Of a DNA stretch of 8,167 nucleotides, positions 1-6,250 are shown piece by piece; the first letter of the stretch is position 1, and every line of letters starts with the position of its first letter. Where the stretch lies: positions 1-8,167 of the forward strand of contig CAJZDJ010000088.1 of NCBI GenBank assembly GCA_915063485.1. The letters are read 5' to 3'. Under the pieces are notes generated by a model. The model worked only from the letters and a program-made list of their open reading frames with translations, was not told the origin of the DNA and did no database searches. Both the position numbers and the translations under genes were made by a program. Source of the stretch: an uncultured Actinomyces sp. (lineage in GTDB: Bacteria > Actinomycetota > Actinomycetes > Actinomycetales > Actinomycetaceae).

Positions 1-2
1 GC

Positions 3-992
3 CAAATTATTTTGACTTTGGGCTCACGTGTGATGGCCACCGGCACCGCTAAGCAACTAATTGCCTCGGCGCCTCAGCTTGATGAGCAAACCGTGGCCGA
101 CTTGGGCGAGCCTTGGCAGCGCAGCACGCCGCTAGAACGAGCCTGTATTGCCTGGCAGCTTTGCGCCCAAAGCGGCTCCGATTGGCAAGGTTTTAGCACA
201 GAGCTTGGTCAATCAAGCCAAGCGGGGGCTAGCGACTCAACCCCCGCGCAACCCGCCGCCTCAACCCAGGCACAGCCCGCCAGCTCAACCCAGCCGCAGC
301 CCACCAGCTCAACCCAGGCACAGCCCGCCAGCTCAACCCAGGCAGGCAGCGGCAAGTCAGCAACGGCCCCCTCCCCCAAAGCGCAGGATTTGATTAGTGT
401 GCAGGAACTGCGCAAACGCTTTGGCGATTTTGAGGCTCTTAAAGGCGTGTCTTTTGCTGTCTCGCCGGGTGAAATTGTTGGTTTAATTGGCGCTAATGGC
501 GCCGGTAAATCCACCAGTATGCGCATTATTTTGGGTCTCGAAGCAGCCTCTTCTGGCCAGGTTAGCGTGCTGGGCCAACGCCCCGGTAGCTTGCAGGCGC
601 GCAAGCTTTTAGGGTACGTACCCCAGTTTGTGGGTTTGGCGCCATCGTTGAGCGCAAGTGAAAACTTGATTTTCAATGCGCGCCAGTATCAGTGCCAGGT
701 CCCCACCCAGGTGGGCCGGTGGGCCAGCAGTTTTGGTGCCAGCCCAGTAGCTAACTTGTCACTGTCTACTAGGCGCATGTTGGCCTGTATGAACGCCACT
801 ATGCACGCTCCGCAGCTGCTGATTATGGATGAGCCTACCTCCGGCATGGATCCGCTAGCCCGACTGCGGCTTTGGCAGTATCTGCGTCAGTTGGCCTCCA
901 GTGGGGTGGGGATTTTGATTTCCACCCACTACTCCTCTGAGGCGGCCCAGTGCGATCGGGTGGTACGTATGCGTGCCGGCCAGGTTATTTAG
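3..992 (+). CDS. Fused double-ATPase ABC transporter subunit, YbhF-like (5' end outside window)
   Basis: ATP-binding subunit that would energise an ABC-2 type exporter at the inner face of the membrane. The reading frame is open from the left edge, and its first residues (LGSRVMATGTAKQLI) read as the end of an ABC domain, so a first ATPase domain lies mostly outside the window. A Ser/Thr/Gln/Ala/Pro-rich linker follows (about nt 220-380). Then comes a complete second domain: Walker A GANGAGKST (about nt 489-515), Q-loop LGYVPQ (about 612-630), Walker B LLIMDEP with D-loop SGMDP (about 817-855), and H-loop STHYSSEAAQCDR (about 919-957). The MHAPQLLIMDEPTSGMDP and THYSSEAAQCD stretches resemble YbhF/RbbA-type dual ATPases from memory. 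The signature motif is degenerate (LSLSTRR instead of LSGGQ), and the protein stops right after GQVI, shorter than usual. TTG 12 is only an internal codon. No permease gene follows; one may lie upstream. The family is secure, the substrate unknown. Confidence 0.88.
   Translation, partial: QIILTLGSRVMATGTAKQLIASAPQLDEQTVADLGEPWQRSTPLERACIAWQLCAQSGSDWQGFSTELGQSSQAGASDSTPAQPAASTQAQPASSTQPQPTSSTQAQPASSTQAGSGKSATAPSPKAQDLISVQELRKRFGDFEALKGVSFAVSPGEIVGLIGANGAGKSTSMRIILGLEAASSGQVSVLGQRPGSLQARKLLGYVPQFVGLAPSLSASENLIFNARQYQCQVPTQVGRWASSFGASPVANLSLSTRRMLACMNATMHAPQLLIMDEPTSGMDPLARLRLWQYLRQLASSGVGILISTHYSSEAAQCDRVVRMRAGQVI
237..350 (+). repeat. 24-bp tandem repeat in the ABC protein linker
   Basis: Units start at 237 (diverged), 261, 285, 309 and 333 (partial, 18 bases). 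The consensus begins tcaacccaggcacagcccgc, and units 261 and 309 are identical. The unit is in frame and encodes the octapeptide STQAQPAS, so copy-number changes would lengthen or shorten the linker between the two ATPase domains without breaking the gene. Such a Pro/Ser/Gln stretch should be flexible. Confidence 0.9.
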
Positions 993-998
993 GGCCGG
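976..998. terminator. Hairpin over the ABC gene stop, between convergent genes
   Basis: CCGGCC at 976-981 pairs perfectly with GGCCGG at 993-998 around an 11-base loop that contains the ABC stop codon TAG (990-992). The next convergent gene stops at 1012, so this is the only room for a shared transcript end. There is no T-tract on either strand, so it is not a classic intrinsic terminator. Six GC pairs can also arise by chance in GC-rich DNA. Confidence 0.3.
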
Positions 999-1011
999 GC
1001 GCCGTCGAGCC

Positions 1012-1482
1012 TTACTGGAGCAAGCTGAGGTGAGAAGAGGCGTCAGCGTGCAGGTTGAAGCCACTGGCAGGCAGCAACCCCCAAGGAATCAGGGCCGGGC
1101 TGGTGCGGGCCGAAAGCTGCACCTGCACCTTGTCTCCCTGCACGCTTAAACCAGTAAGACTAACTGAGCTAAGGCGCGAACCAGCCAAAGGGCCATTAGG
1201 GTCACTGCCTTGCTGTGCCACGCATGAGCTGGCTGTTTTTTGGGCGGCAAGCGCATCTAACTGACCCTCACTGCCAACTTCACGGGCCGCTAAGGCCACG
1301 CAGTTGTCGGCCAGGTAGGTTAGGCGTTTAAGGTCAAGGTAAATCGCAGTGGCAGTAGCCAAAATCAGGATCAAAGCCAACACCACTGCCCCTACCCCAA
1401 TTCCTAGCAGCATGGTGCTGCCGGACTGGCTGGCACAGGCCCGGCGCATTCGAGAGGGCACTTGACAGTGTAAGGTGCGCAT
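1012..1482 (-). CDS. TadG/Rv3654c-like Flp pilus-assembly membrane protein
   Basis: Last gene of the Tad operon, 156 residues. It has a positively charged start, then QSGSTMLLGIG and one hydrophobic segment (about residues 25-47), followed by YLDLKRLTYLADNCVALAARE and a small extracytoplasmic domain. This is the layout of the Flp pilus-assembly TadE/G-like family (the TadE-like member typified by mycobacterial Rv3654c). The segment after the glycine (STMLL) lacks the Glu+5 of processed pseudopilins, so it is probably anchored rather than cleaved. Two cysteines (in DNCVALAA and SSCVAQQ) could form a disulfide. The ATG overlaps the stop of the previous gene by one base (TAATG), with an AGGGG Shine-Dalgarno seven bases upstream, so translation is probably coupled. 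Its exact role in pilus assembly is not known; anchoring or a minor-pilin role is inferred. Confidence 0.8.
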   Translation of the reverse strand: MRTLHCQVPSRMRRACASQSGSTMLLGIGVGAVVLALILILATATAIYLDLKRLTYLADNCVALAAREVGSEGQLDALAAQKTASSCVAQQGSDPNGPLAGSRLSSVSLTGLSVQGDKVQVQLSARTSPALIPWGLLPASGFNLHADASSHLSLLQ

Positions 1483-1916
1483 TATTTAGCCCCTTTCCAG
1501 CCGCGTGTATCAGCTAGCTGCACCTGCCGAGTAGCACTTAAACTCACCGGAGCTAAGCCCTGACCTGCCCGGCCAGTTCCTGGCAGGGCCACTTTGGCGC
1601 TAATCGAAATGCTCACGCGCCCATCGCCGCAACCTGAGCTAAGGCAACTAATGTGCATGGCTTGGCGGGCATCAGCCTGCACATCTTGATCATCCAAGGC
1701 CAGTTGGGCGGCGGTGTAGGCCTGCGAAACCTGTTCCGGGGTGCGTGCGTGCATAGCCACCTGACCAGCTGCCTGCACCGCTGACTCTAAAGCCAGTGCC
1801 GCAGAGTGCAGATACGACAGGTAAATAATGAAATACACCAGTGGAATCACGATTATGGCGGTCCAACCAATAAATTCCACTGTGGCACTGCCGCGTTGAA
1901 AATCTAGTTTGCGCAT
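1482..1916 (-). CDS. TadE-like minor pilin / pseudopilin
   Basis: 144 residues. A nine-residue basic leader MRKLDFQRG is followed by SATVEF and a hydrophobic segment (about residues 13-35). Glycine followed five residues later by glutamate is the classic prepilin-peptidase cleavage motif of TadE/TadF pseudopilins, so cleavage after Gly9 is expected. The rest is a small extracytoplasmic domain rich in Ala, Gln and Ser with a cysteine pair (SCLSSGC) that could be a disulfide. TadE-type proteins act as minor pilins needed for Flp pilus assembly. The start is an ATG with the purine-rich TTAGGGG about six bases upstream, which overlaps the stop codon of the preceding tadE-like gene (eight-base gap). 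The same GTTAGGGGCC string precedes tadA. The family is secure; its specific place in the pilus is inferred. Confidence 0.87.
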   Translation of the reverse strand: MRKLDFQRGSATVEFIGWTAIIVIPLVYFIIYLSYLHSAALALESAVQAAGQVAMHARTPEQVSQAYTAAQLALDDQDVQADARQAMHISCLSSGCGDGRVSISISAKVALPGTGRAGQGLAPVSLSATRQVQLADTRGWKGAK

Positions 1917-1924
1917 GTAGGCCC

Positions 1925-2464
1925 CTAACGCTGATAGCTACGCTGATCAACCGCATGGCCGCGCACCACCACGCTACCTGTGGGAGACCATAAGCCAATC
2001 ACCGGCAAAGGGGCACTGACCTGCACCTGTACCAGCGACACTGAGCCGCGTTGCAGGTGAGAAACCTCAGATTTAGTCGGGTAGTTGGCACGCAAAGCCC
2101 CGTGGCATAGCTGTTGTACGCGCGCATTGGCTTCAGCGTCACTGGCACCCACCAACGCAGCGTGACGGGCGGCGTCGGAGGCGGCGTCGGCCAAAATATT
2201 GCGCACGTACAGGCTAAGCGTCAGCTGTAGCAAGGCCGCAGTTACCGCCATGACCAGCACCGCCACTAGCGACCATTCCACCAGCACCGAGCCTGCCTGG
2301 TTAGAGTGCACCACCTGGTTAGAGTGCACTACCCGGTTAGAGCCGCCCTGGTTAGCGCGCACTTGGCGCAGCCGGAAAGCCTGGCACGCCTGGGAAACCG
2401 GATGTAGCCCGAAAACCTGGCGCAGCTGGTCGTTAACCCATGCCAGCGACTTTAGAGATGGCAT
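1925..2464 (-). CDS. TadE-like pseudopilin with an unusually long leader
   Basis: Second TadE-family protein of the operon. The core motif is QAG followed by SVLVEW (Glu at +5) and a hydrophobic helix (about residues 64-86 of the 179-residue version), then a small extracytoplasmic domain. Cleavage after the glycine is expected. The start is uncertain. The ATG at 2464 has GGAAG nine bases upstream and overlaps the pilin gene by 32 bases, giving a 58-residue leader. An in-frame TTG at 2497 would be longer still. A GTG at 2362 would give a 24-residue leader, like that of the pilin, but has no ribosome binding site I can see. The leader contains an 18-bp repeat (SNQVVH units), which looks like expansion of a non-conserved segment. 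Probable role: minor pilin or pilus-assembly factor. Confidence 0.8.
   Translation of the reverse strand: MPSLKSLAWVNDQLRQVFGLHPVSQACQAFRLRQVRANQGGSNRVVHSNQVVHSNQAGSVLVEWSLVAVLVMAVTAALLQLTLSLYVRNILADAASDAARHAALVGASDAEANARVQQLCHGALRANYPTKSEVSHLQRGSVSLVQVQVSAPLPVIGLWSPTGSVVVRGHAVDQRSYQR
2296..2364 (-). repeat. 18-bp imperfect tandem repeat in the TadE-like leader
   Basis: On the plus strand the units are 2296-2313 and 2314-2331 (one difference, cctggttagagtgcacca), 2332-2346 (15 bases) and 2347-2364 (diverged). Each encodes a version of SNQVVH or a related hexapeptide. All unit lengths are multiples of three, so the frame survives changes in copy number. The array lies directly before the predicted cleavage glycine, in the part that would be removed from the mature protein, or in an untranslated stretch if translation starts further downstream. 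Confidence 0.8.
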
Positions 2465-2633
2465 TGTTGAACACTTCCACAAGTACCTTGCCGGCAACAG
2501 TCCACAACGCCACCACCAAACCGGCGCTCATCAAGGTGACCAGCACCCAGCCGGGCACATCACCGCGCTGGGAGCCAACGGCCCCACGCAGCGCGCGCAG
2601 CTTTGAGGCAGCCTTAACCACCATGTTTTTCAT
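2433..2633 (-). CDS. Small Flp-like pilin (probable major pilin)
   Basis: 66 residues: a basic leader (residues 1-24, ending SQRG), then DVPGWVLVTLM and a single hydrophobic helix (about 29-47), ending in a short amphipathic tail. The size, charge pattern and position after tadC are those of the Flp-type pilin gene of Tad loci, and I recall RGDVPGW-starting pilin candidates in related actinobacteria. Cleavage after Gly24 would leave a 42-residue mature pilin. Unlike canonical Flp pilins, the +5 residue is Trp, not Glu, and no Glu-Tyr pair is present. The ATG is set by a strong AAAGGAGA eight bases upstream, by far the best ribosome binding site of the operon, as expected for the most abundant product. 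The 63-base gap from tadC contains a hairpin. Assignment as the major pilin is inferred. Confidence 0.75.
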   Translation of the reverse strand: MKNMVVKAASKLRALRGAVGSQRGDVPGWVLVTLMSAGLVVALWTVAGKVLVEVFNNAISKVAGMG

Positions 2634-2640
2634 CAGTCAT

Positions 2641-2648
2641 TCTCCTTT
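2641..2648 (-). promoter_or_regulatory. Strong ribosome binding site of the pilin gene
   Basis: The minus strand reads AAAGGAGA, followed by a short spacer and ATG at 2633. It is close to the full anti-16S complement, whereas the other genes of the operon have weaker AGGGG or AGGAG sites inside the preceding gene. It fixes the pilin start and suggests raised translation of this gene within the operon. Confidence 0.75.
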
Positions 2649-2665
2649 GAATTTCTTTATGGGTG

Positions 2666-2690
2666 CGCCCGCCCCGCCTTGAGACGGGCG
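2666..2690 (-). other. Hairpin between tadC and the pilin gene
   Basis: CGCCCG (2666-2671) and CGGGCG (2685-2690) are perfectly complementary across a 13-base loop, in the only sizeable gap inside the operon. No T-run follows on the minus strand, so it is unlikely to be a simple terminator. A role in mRNA processing or in protecting the 5' end of a pilin-rich transcript is possible; this is inference from position. Confidence 0.4.
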
Positions 2691-2696
2691 TAAATT

Positions 2697-3614
2697 TCAC
2701 AGCTTAAAGTGCAACACCGCCAATCCCGGGTAGAGCGCAAACACCACCGTTACCGGCAGCACTAGGAAAACCACCGGCACCATTTGGGCGATCTCTTTAC
2801 GTCCGCCCTCCTCCATCAAGGCACGGCGGGCAGCTTCACGCGCGTCATAGGCTTGTGCGCGCAACACCTCAGCCATAGGCGTGCCGCGTTCAATAGCCAC
2901 AATCATGGCCTGGCAAAAGCGGCTCAGGGCCGGCAGCTGATTGCGTTCAGACAGATCCTCCAGGGCCACAGCCAAGCGGCTACCGGCGCGCATCTGCGAC
3001 AAGGTGGCTTGCAGCTGGTCATGCATAGGCCCGCTGGACTGCATACATACGCGCTCAATCGCGTTTTGCGGACTCAGCCCCGCCCCCACCGCCAGGGCCA
3101 ACAGCTCTACCGTGTCAGGCAACTGATCCACCAGCTGTTTTTGGTAGCGGCGCACCTTAACACTCAGATACCAGTCGCGCGCAGACAATCCCACAACCGC
3201 TGCGATCAACGCCAACATCACTACCCCCAGCGGGGCCACATGGGTGAAGCGGCTGGCCCCCACCCCAAAGGCGATGGTGGCCACCAACGCGGCCACAGCG
3301 CAGGCCAGCTGTTGCAAGCGGAAATCCTCCACGCTCAGGGGGCTGTTAATACGGTTTAGCCGACGACGCACCGAACCAGAGGAGGAACCAGTATTTTCTA
3401 CCGCCCGCCCCAACTGCGCCACCAAAGCCCCCATGAAAGAGCTGAAAGAACGCGAGTTTTCCGCGCTAGCACTACGTTTACGCAGATGCACATAGGGCTC
3501 CACGCGGCTAGCCAAGGTAGGTGGGGAAGGGAAAAGTGCACGGTAAATCAGCCACACCCCGCTAGAGCCCAGGATGCAGATAACAAAACCCAGTGCAGTT
3601 ACTTGTCGCATCAT
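2697..3614 (-). CDS. tadC: TadC-like inner-membrane platform protein (T2SSF family)
   Basis: About 305 residues. Type II secretion F-domain protein that, with TadB, forms the membrane platform on which the Flp pilin is assembled by the TadA ATPase. Hydrophobic segments lie at about residues 8-27, 103-122, 128-146 and 277-298. The F-domain runs between the middle pair and the last segment, with QLPDTVELLALAVGAGLSPQNAIERV (shown here in two parts: the QLPD start and the GAGLSPQNA core) matching the conserved opening of this family. The C-terminal AREAARRALMEEGGRKEIAQ before the last helix is typical of TadC. The start is ATG 3614, sharing one base with the tadB stop (TGATG). A GTG at 3617 or the ATG at 3611 are alternatives. 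Only a weak ribosome binding site is present, so translation is probably coupled to tadB. The family is secure. Confidence 0.9.
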   Translation of the reverse strand: MMRQVTALGFVICILGSSGVWLIYRALFPSPPTLASRVEPYVHLRKRSASAENSRSFSSFMGALVAQLGRAVENTGSSSGSVRRRLNRINSPLSVEDFRLQQLACAVAALVATIAFGVGASRFTHVAPLGVVMLALIAAVVGLSARDWYLSVKVRRYQKQLVDQLPDTVELLALAVGAGLSPQNAIERVCMQSSGPMHDQLQATLSQMRAGSRLAVALEDLSERNQLPALSRFCQAMIVAIERGTPMAEVLRAQAYDAREAARRALMEEGGRKEIAQMVPVVFLVLPVTVVFALYPGLAVLHFKL

Positions 3615-4462
3615 CACCGCACCCGCTGTTCTTCATGCAAACGCCCCAGGCGCAGCATCAGCCAGTAGGCTCCCGCGCAGGTAAGCGCCCCAATCAATAG
3701 CACCAGAGCGCCTTGGCGGGTGGCGTAGGCACTGGCAGCACTAGGTTTAGTGGAAAGAAGCAGCAGCACAATCCAGGGCGCAGCCACGGCCACCTTAGCG
3801 CCGTTAACTGTCCAAGATTGGCGGGCTTCCAGCTCGCCGCGCGTATGTAAATCAGCGCGCAGCATTTGCGAAAGTGACTGTAGTACCTGGTAAAGATCAT
3901 TGCCACCCACCTCATGAGCCAGTGCCAGGGCTTGGGCAATGCGGTCAGCTACCGGGTCTGCGCTGCGACGCTTGAAAGCTTCCAGCGAGTTTTCAAAGCT
4001 GGAGGAAACCGCATAGTCCACTGCGAAGGCAGCAAATTCGCCGCGTAGCTGCACCGGGCCATGCTCAGCTAAGTTAGCTAGGGCTTCGGGCAGGCTTAAC
4101 CCGGCGCGGATAGAAGAAACTAGGGTGTCAATTGCGTCTGGCCACAGAGTGCGCAGCTCAGTGCGGTGTTTGCGGGCCCTGGAGTTAATCCAAACCACCG
4201 GCATGATCAAGGTGATTAGCGCGAACGCTAAAGCAATCGGCCAAGCTCCACTGACACCTAAAAAGACCAGGCCCACCACCAGCGCCCCCACCAGACAGCC
4301 TGCACTAAAAGCAGCTGGCGAGGTTTTACCTACCCCAGCTTGACGCAAGTTGCGTTCCATGGCTTCGTTTAGGCGCGTTAGTCGTGGATTAGGTTCCGAA
4401 GTGCACGCGGCCAGAATGCTTAAACACCCCAGCGCAAATATCAGGCCTATGACTATCCCCAT
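3614..4462 (-). CDS. tadB: TadB-like inner-membrane platform protein (T2SSF family)
   Basis: 282 residues. Partner of TadC in the pilus platform. Hydrophobic segments lie at about residues 2-20, 52-70, 73-91, 222-237 and 251-270. The cytoplasmic F-domain begins with LWPDAIDTLVSSIRAGLSLP (residues 106-125), the conserved entry of T2SSF proteins, and contains EVGGNDLYQVLQSLS (about 184-198). The ATG overlaps the tadA stop by ten bases and is preceded by AGGAG five bases upstream, inside the end of tadA, which indicates tight translational coupling and a fixed ATPase-platform ratio. Its own end touches tadC. It is distinguished from TadC by position (directly after the ATPase) and by the five-segment layout. 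Nothing looks broken. Confidence 0.92.
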   Translation of the reverse strand: MGIVIGLIFALGCLSILAACTSEPNPRLTRLNEAMERNLRQAGVGKTSPAAFSAGCLVGALVVGLVFLGVSGAWPIALAFALITLIMPVVWINSRARKHRTELRTLWPDAIDTLVSSIRAGLSLPEALANLAEHGPVQLRGEFAAFAVDYAVSSSFENSLEAFKRRSADPVADRIAQALALAHEVGGNDLYQVLQSLSQMLRADLHTRGELEARQSWTVNGAKVAVAAPWIVLLLLSTKPSAASAYATRQGALVLLIGALTCAGAYWLMLRLGRLHEEQRVR

Positions 4463-5685
4463 GGGCGCTCCTGTCGCAGTAGCTCGCTTAGGTCAAAACC
4501 GGCGCGGCTAAAGCGCTGTGCATCAGGCGCCCCCAGCCCCCGACGCAGCACGCCGTCGCTATCGGTTTTATAGACACTGGCAAGCTCTATCACACCATTC
4601 TCAACGCGACCTGAAAGTGAAGCGATTTCTTCTACGCGCCGCCTGCCACTGCGATCCTGGTTTAAATGCACCACCAAATCCACGCAGCTAGCTACCGTGG
4701 GCACAACGAATGCGGCAGAGACGTTTTCACCAGCCAGCAGCGGCAAAGTGCATAGTTTCACCACGGCTTCACGCGCAGAATTAGCGTGAATTGTGGACAT
4801 TGAGGGCAGCCCCGAGTTCATGGCGATCAGCAAATCCAGGGCTTCAGCTTCACGCACCTCGCCGATAAGCAGCCGGTTGGGGCGCATACGTAAAGATTCT
4901 TTAATTAAGCGTCGCAGTGGAATTTCGCCGCGATCTTCAATATTAGCGCTGCGTGTTTGCATAGCCACACAGTCGCGGTTACGCAGCCCCAGCTCAAAGA
5001 CTTCTTCGCAGGTCACCACCCGTTCTTGAGGTGGGATGGCGGCTGCCAGGGCCCGCACCATGGTGGTTTTTCCGGCTTGCGTGGCCCCTGAAACCACCAC
5101 GTTTAAACCCACAGCCACGGCGGCGTCGAGAAAGCGGGCTGCCTGGGCGGTTAAAGAACCCAGGCGCACCAGGTCAGCTGTGCGCGCCACTTTAGCTACG
5201 TGTTTGCGGATATTTACCGCCCATTTACCTGCGGTGATAGGTGGGATCACTACGTGCAGACGTTCGCCGCCGCGCAGTTGGGCGTCCACGAAGGGGCTAG
5301 ACAGGTCTAGACGCCGTCCAGAGGCGCGCAGCAGACGCTCAATTATTTGCTCTAGTTCCTGGCTTTCGAGGATGGTGGTGGTTAGTTCGCTGCGTCCACC
5401 GCGCGAAATAAACACCTGGCCGGGGCCGTTAACCCAAACTTCTTCAATGGAATCGTCGTCCAGGTATCCTTGCAGCACCCCGGCGCCGGTCAGTTCGGCG
5501 CGGATTTGGCGGGAAAGCTGGTCTAAATCAACATCGCTGGGTACCAGCCCGGCATCTGCGCGCGCTACGTATTCTTCACGCACGTAGTTGATGATGTTAT
5601 TGAGCTCGACGCTGTCTTTGAGCGGGTCAATTCCGGCCCGGCGCACAGCTTTGCGTACCTGCGTACCAAAAAAGTCTGTTGCCAC
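4453..5685 (-). CDS. tadA: TadA/CpaF pilus-assembly ATPase
   Basis: 410 residues. Cytoplasmic hexameric ATPase of the VirB11/CpaF family that powers Flp pilus assembly. The N-terminal domain (about 1-160) includes YLDDDSIEEVWVNGPGQVFI, typical of CpaF. The motor has Walker A GATQAGKT (200-207), Asp box VVTCEEVFEL (223-232), Walker B RLLIGEVRE (271-279) and His box STIHAN (297-302). All catalytic elements look intact. The start is GTG 5685 with AGGGG five bases upstream; the frame stays open further upstream to a TAA but has no start codon there, so this start is well supported. It is the first gene of the operon. In many actinobacteria a CpaE/Ssd-like gene precedes tadA; here a 571-base divergent intergenic region does. 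I found no convincing promoter by eye. Confidence 0.96.
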   Translation of the reverse strand: MATDFFGTQVRKAVRRAGIDPLKDSVELNNIINYVREEYVARADAGLVPSDVDLDQLSRQIRAELTGAGVLQGYLDDDSIEEVWVNGPGQVFISRGGRSELTTTILESQELEQIIERLLRASGRRLDLSSPFVDAQLRGGERLHVVIPPITAGKWAVNIRKHVAKVARTADLVRLGSLTAQAARFLDAAVAVGLNVVVSGATQAGKTTMVRALAAAIPPQERVVTCEEVFELGLRNRDCVAMQTRSANIEDRGEIPLRRLIKESLRMRPNRLLIGEVREAEALDLLIAMNSGLPSMSTIHANSAREAVVKLCTLPLLAGENVSAAFVVPTVASCVDLVVHLNQDRSGRRRVEEIASLSGRVENGVIELASVYKTDSDGVLRRGLGAPDAQRFSRAGFDLSELLRQERPWG

Positions 5686-5931
5686 CTTGGCCCCTAACTT
5701 CCCGCTCGATACCCCTATGAGCTGGGTAAATACCTTTCCAGTTCCAGATTAACGCGCCCTTTAGTTTCCTGCATCACTTTTTTGAACTTTGTCCGATTGT
5801 GACTTGATTGTGTCTTTCTTAAGGTAAAGCATGTGGGCATTACTTGGTACTAAAGTCCTATTTTGTTGCTGCTTGCTTCTTCGCCAACGACGACGGCGCC
5901 CACCTGACAGCCGCCCGGTCCAGCATTTGAG

Positions 5932-5951
5932 CCCACCCTGGCACCCGCCCC
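5932..5951 (-). other. Canonical G-quadruplex motif 1
   Basis: On the minus strand four G-tracts (GGGG, GGG, GGG, GGG) are separated by loops of 1, 5 and 1 bases (C, TGCCA, T), which satisfies the G3+N1-7 rule with short stabilising loops. It lies about 250 bases upstream of the tadA start on the strand with the same sense as the tad transcript. The plus strand could form an i-motif. Confidence 0.65.
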
Positions 5952-6003
5952 AACCGACGCCACCCATCCACCCAACCGACAACCACCGGGCACCCAAGCG
6001 TGT

Positions 6004-6029
6004 CCCCCACGGCGGCCCGCCCCCAGCCC
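6004..6029 (-). other. Canonical G-quadruplex motif 2
   Basis: On the minus strand the tracts GGG, GGGGG, GGG and GGGGG are separated by loops of 2, 1 and 7 bases. This is a second independent match to G3+N1-7 within 100 bases of the first and on the same strand. More C-tracts (5963-5965, 5971-5973) lie between the two, so alternative structures are possible. Confidence 0.6.
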
Positions 6030-6058
6030 AGCGCTCGCCTACCCGGTACTAGCGACGG

Positions 6059-6112
6059 CGTCGAGCTTGGCCACCAGGCGCCGTCAAGCTTGACCACCAG
6101 GCGCCGTCGAGA
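6059..6112. repeat. 23-bp direct repeat with internal palindromes
   Basis: Units are 6059-6081 and 6082-6104 (about 21 of 23 positions identical) plus the first bases of a third at 6105-6112. Each unit contains an AGCTT core and the junction palindrome GGCGCC. The second unit forms a perfect 12-bp palindrome GTCAAGCTTGAC (6083-6094). CGACGGCG (6053-6060) also pairs with CGCCGTCG (6102-6109), so the whole block can fold into a hairpin. It could be an operator array or a structured RNA element; no known regulator site is recognised. Confidence 0.6.
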
Positions 6113-6244
6113 CCAAACTGTGCCGGCGGCGTCGGCCCTAGGACCCAACAAACCAACCCACCAGCCACGCTAGCAACAGGCGTATCACGGGGGCTTATTC
6201 CCCAAGCGGCGGCGCGGCAAGGGTGCAACCACTAAGCCGTGTTT

Positions 6245-6250
6245 TACGCT
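6245..6250 (+). promoter_or_regulatory. -10 box for a leaderless transcript
   Basis: TACGCT matches the actinobacterial TANNNT -10 pattern and ends six bases before the ATG at 6257, so the transcript would begin at or next to the start codon. No Shine-Dalgarno sequence precedes the ATG. The -35 position holds only a weak match (GTGCAA at 6223-6228). Leaderless mRNAs are common in actinobacteria, which makes this reading reasonable. Confidence 0.5.

Noticed and set aside
237..350. Tandem repeats considered as a CRISPR array
   Set aside because: Units are contiguous without spacers and lie in frame in a coding linker.
209..676. 155-residue minus-strand open frame opposite the ABC gene
   Set aside because: It is the complement of a clear ABC domain, and its Gly/Trp/Val repeat comes from the antisense of the 24-bp repeat.
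4403..4462. LAAC lipobox-like motif at residues 17-20 of TadB
   Set aside because: The start has no basic n-region, and TadB proteins begin with a membrane helix; the match is probably accidental.
5715..5774. 19-residue minus-strand frame (MQETKGRVNLELERYLPSS) just upstream of tadA, a possible leader peptide
   Set aside because: No ribosome binding site and no regulatory codon run; short frames of this length are common by chance.
5831..6052. 73-residue plus-strand frame with a weak AAGGT ahead of the ATG
   Set aside because: Pro/Arg/His low complexity arising from the C-rich spacer, with no recognisable domain; kept only as a remark.
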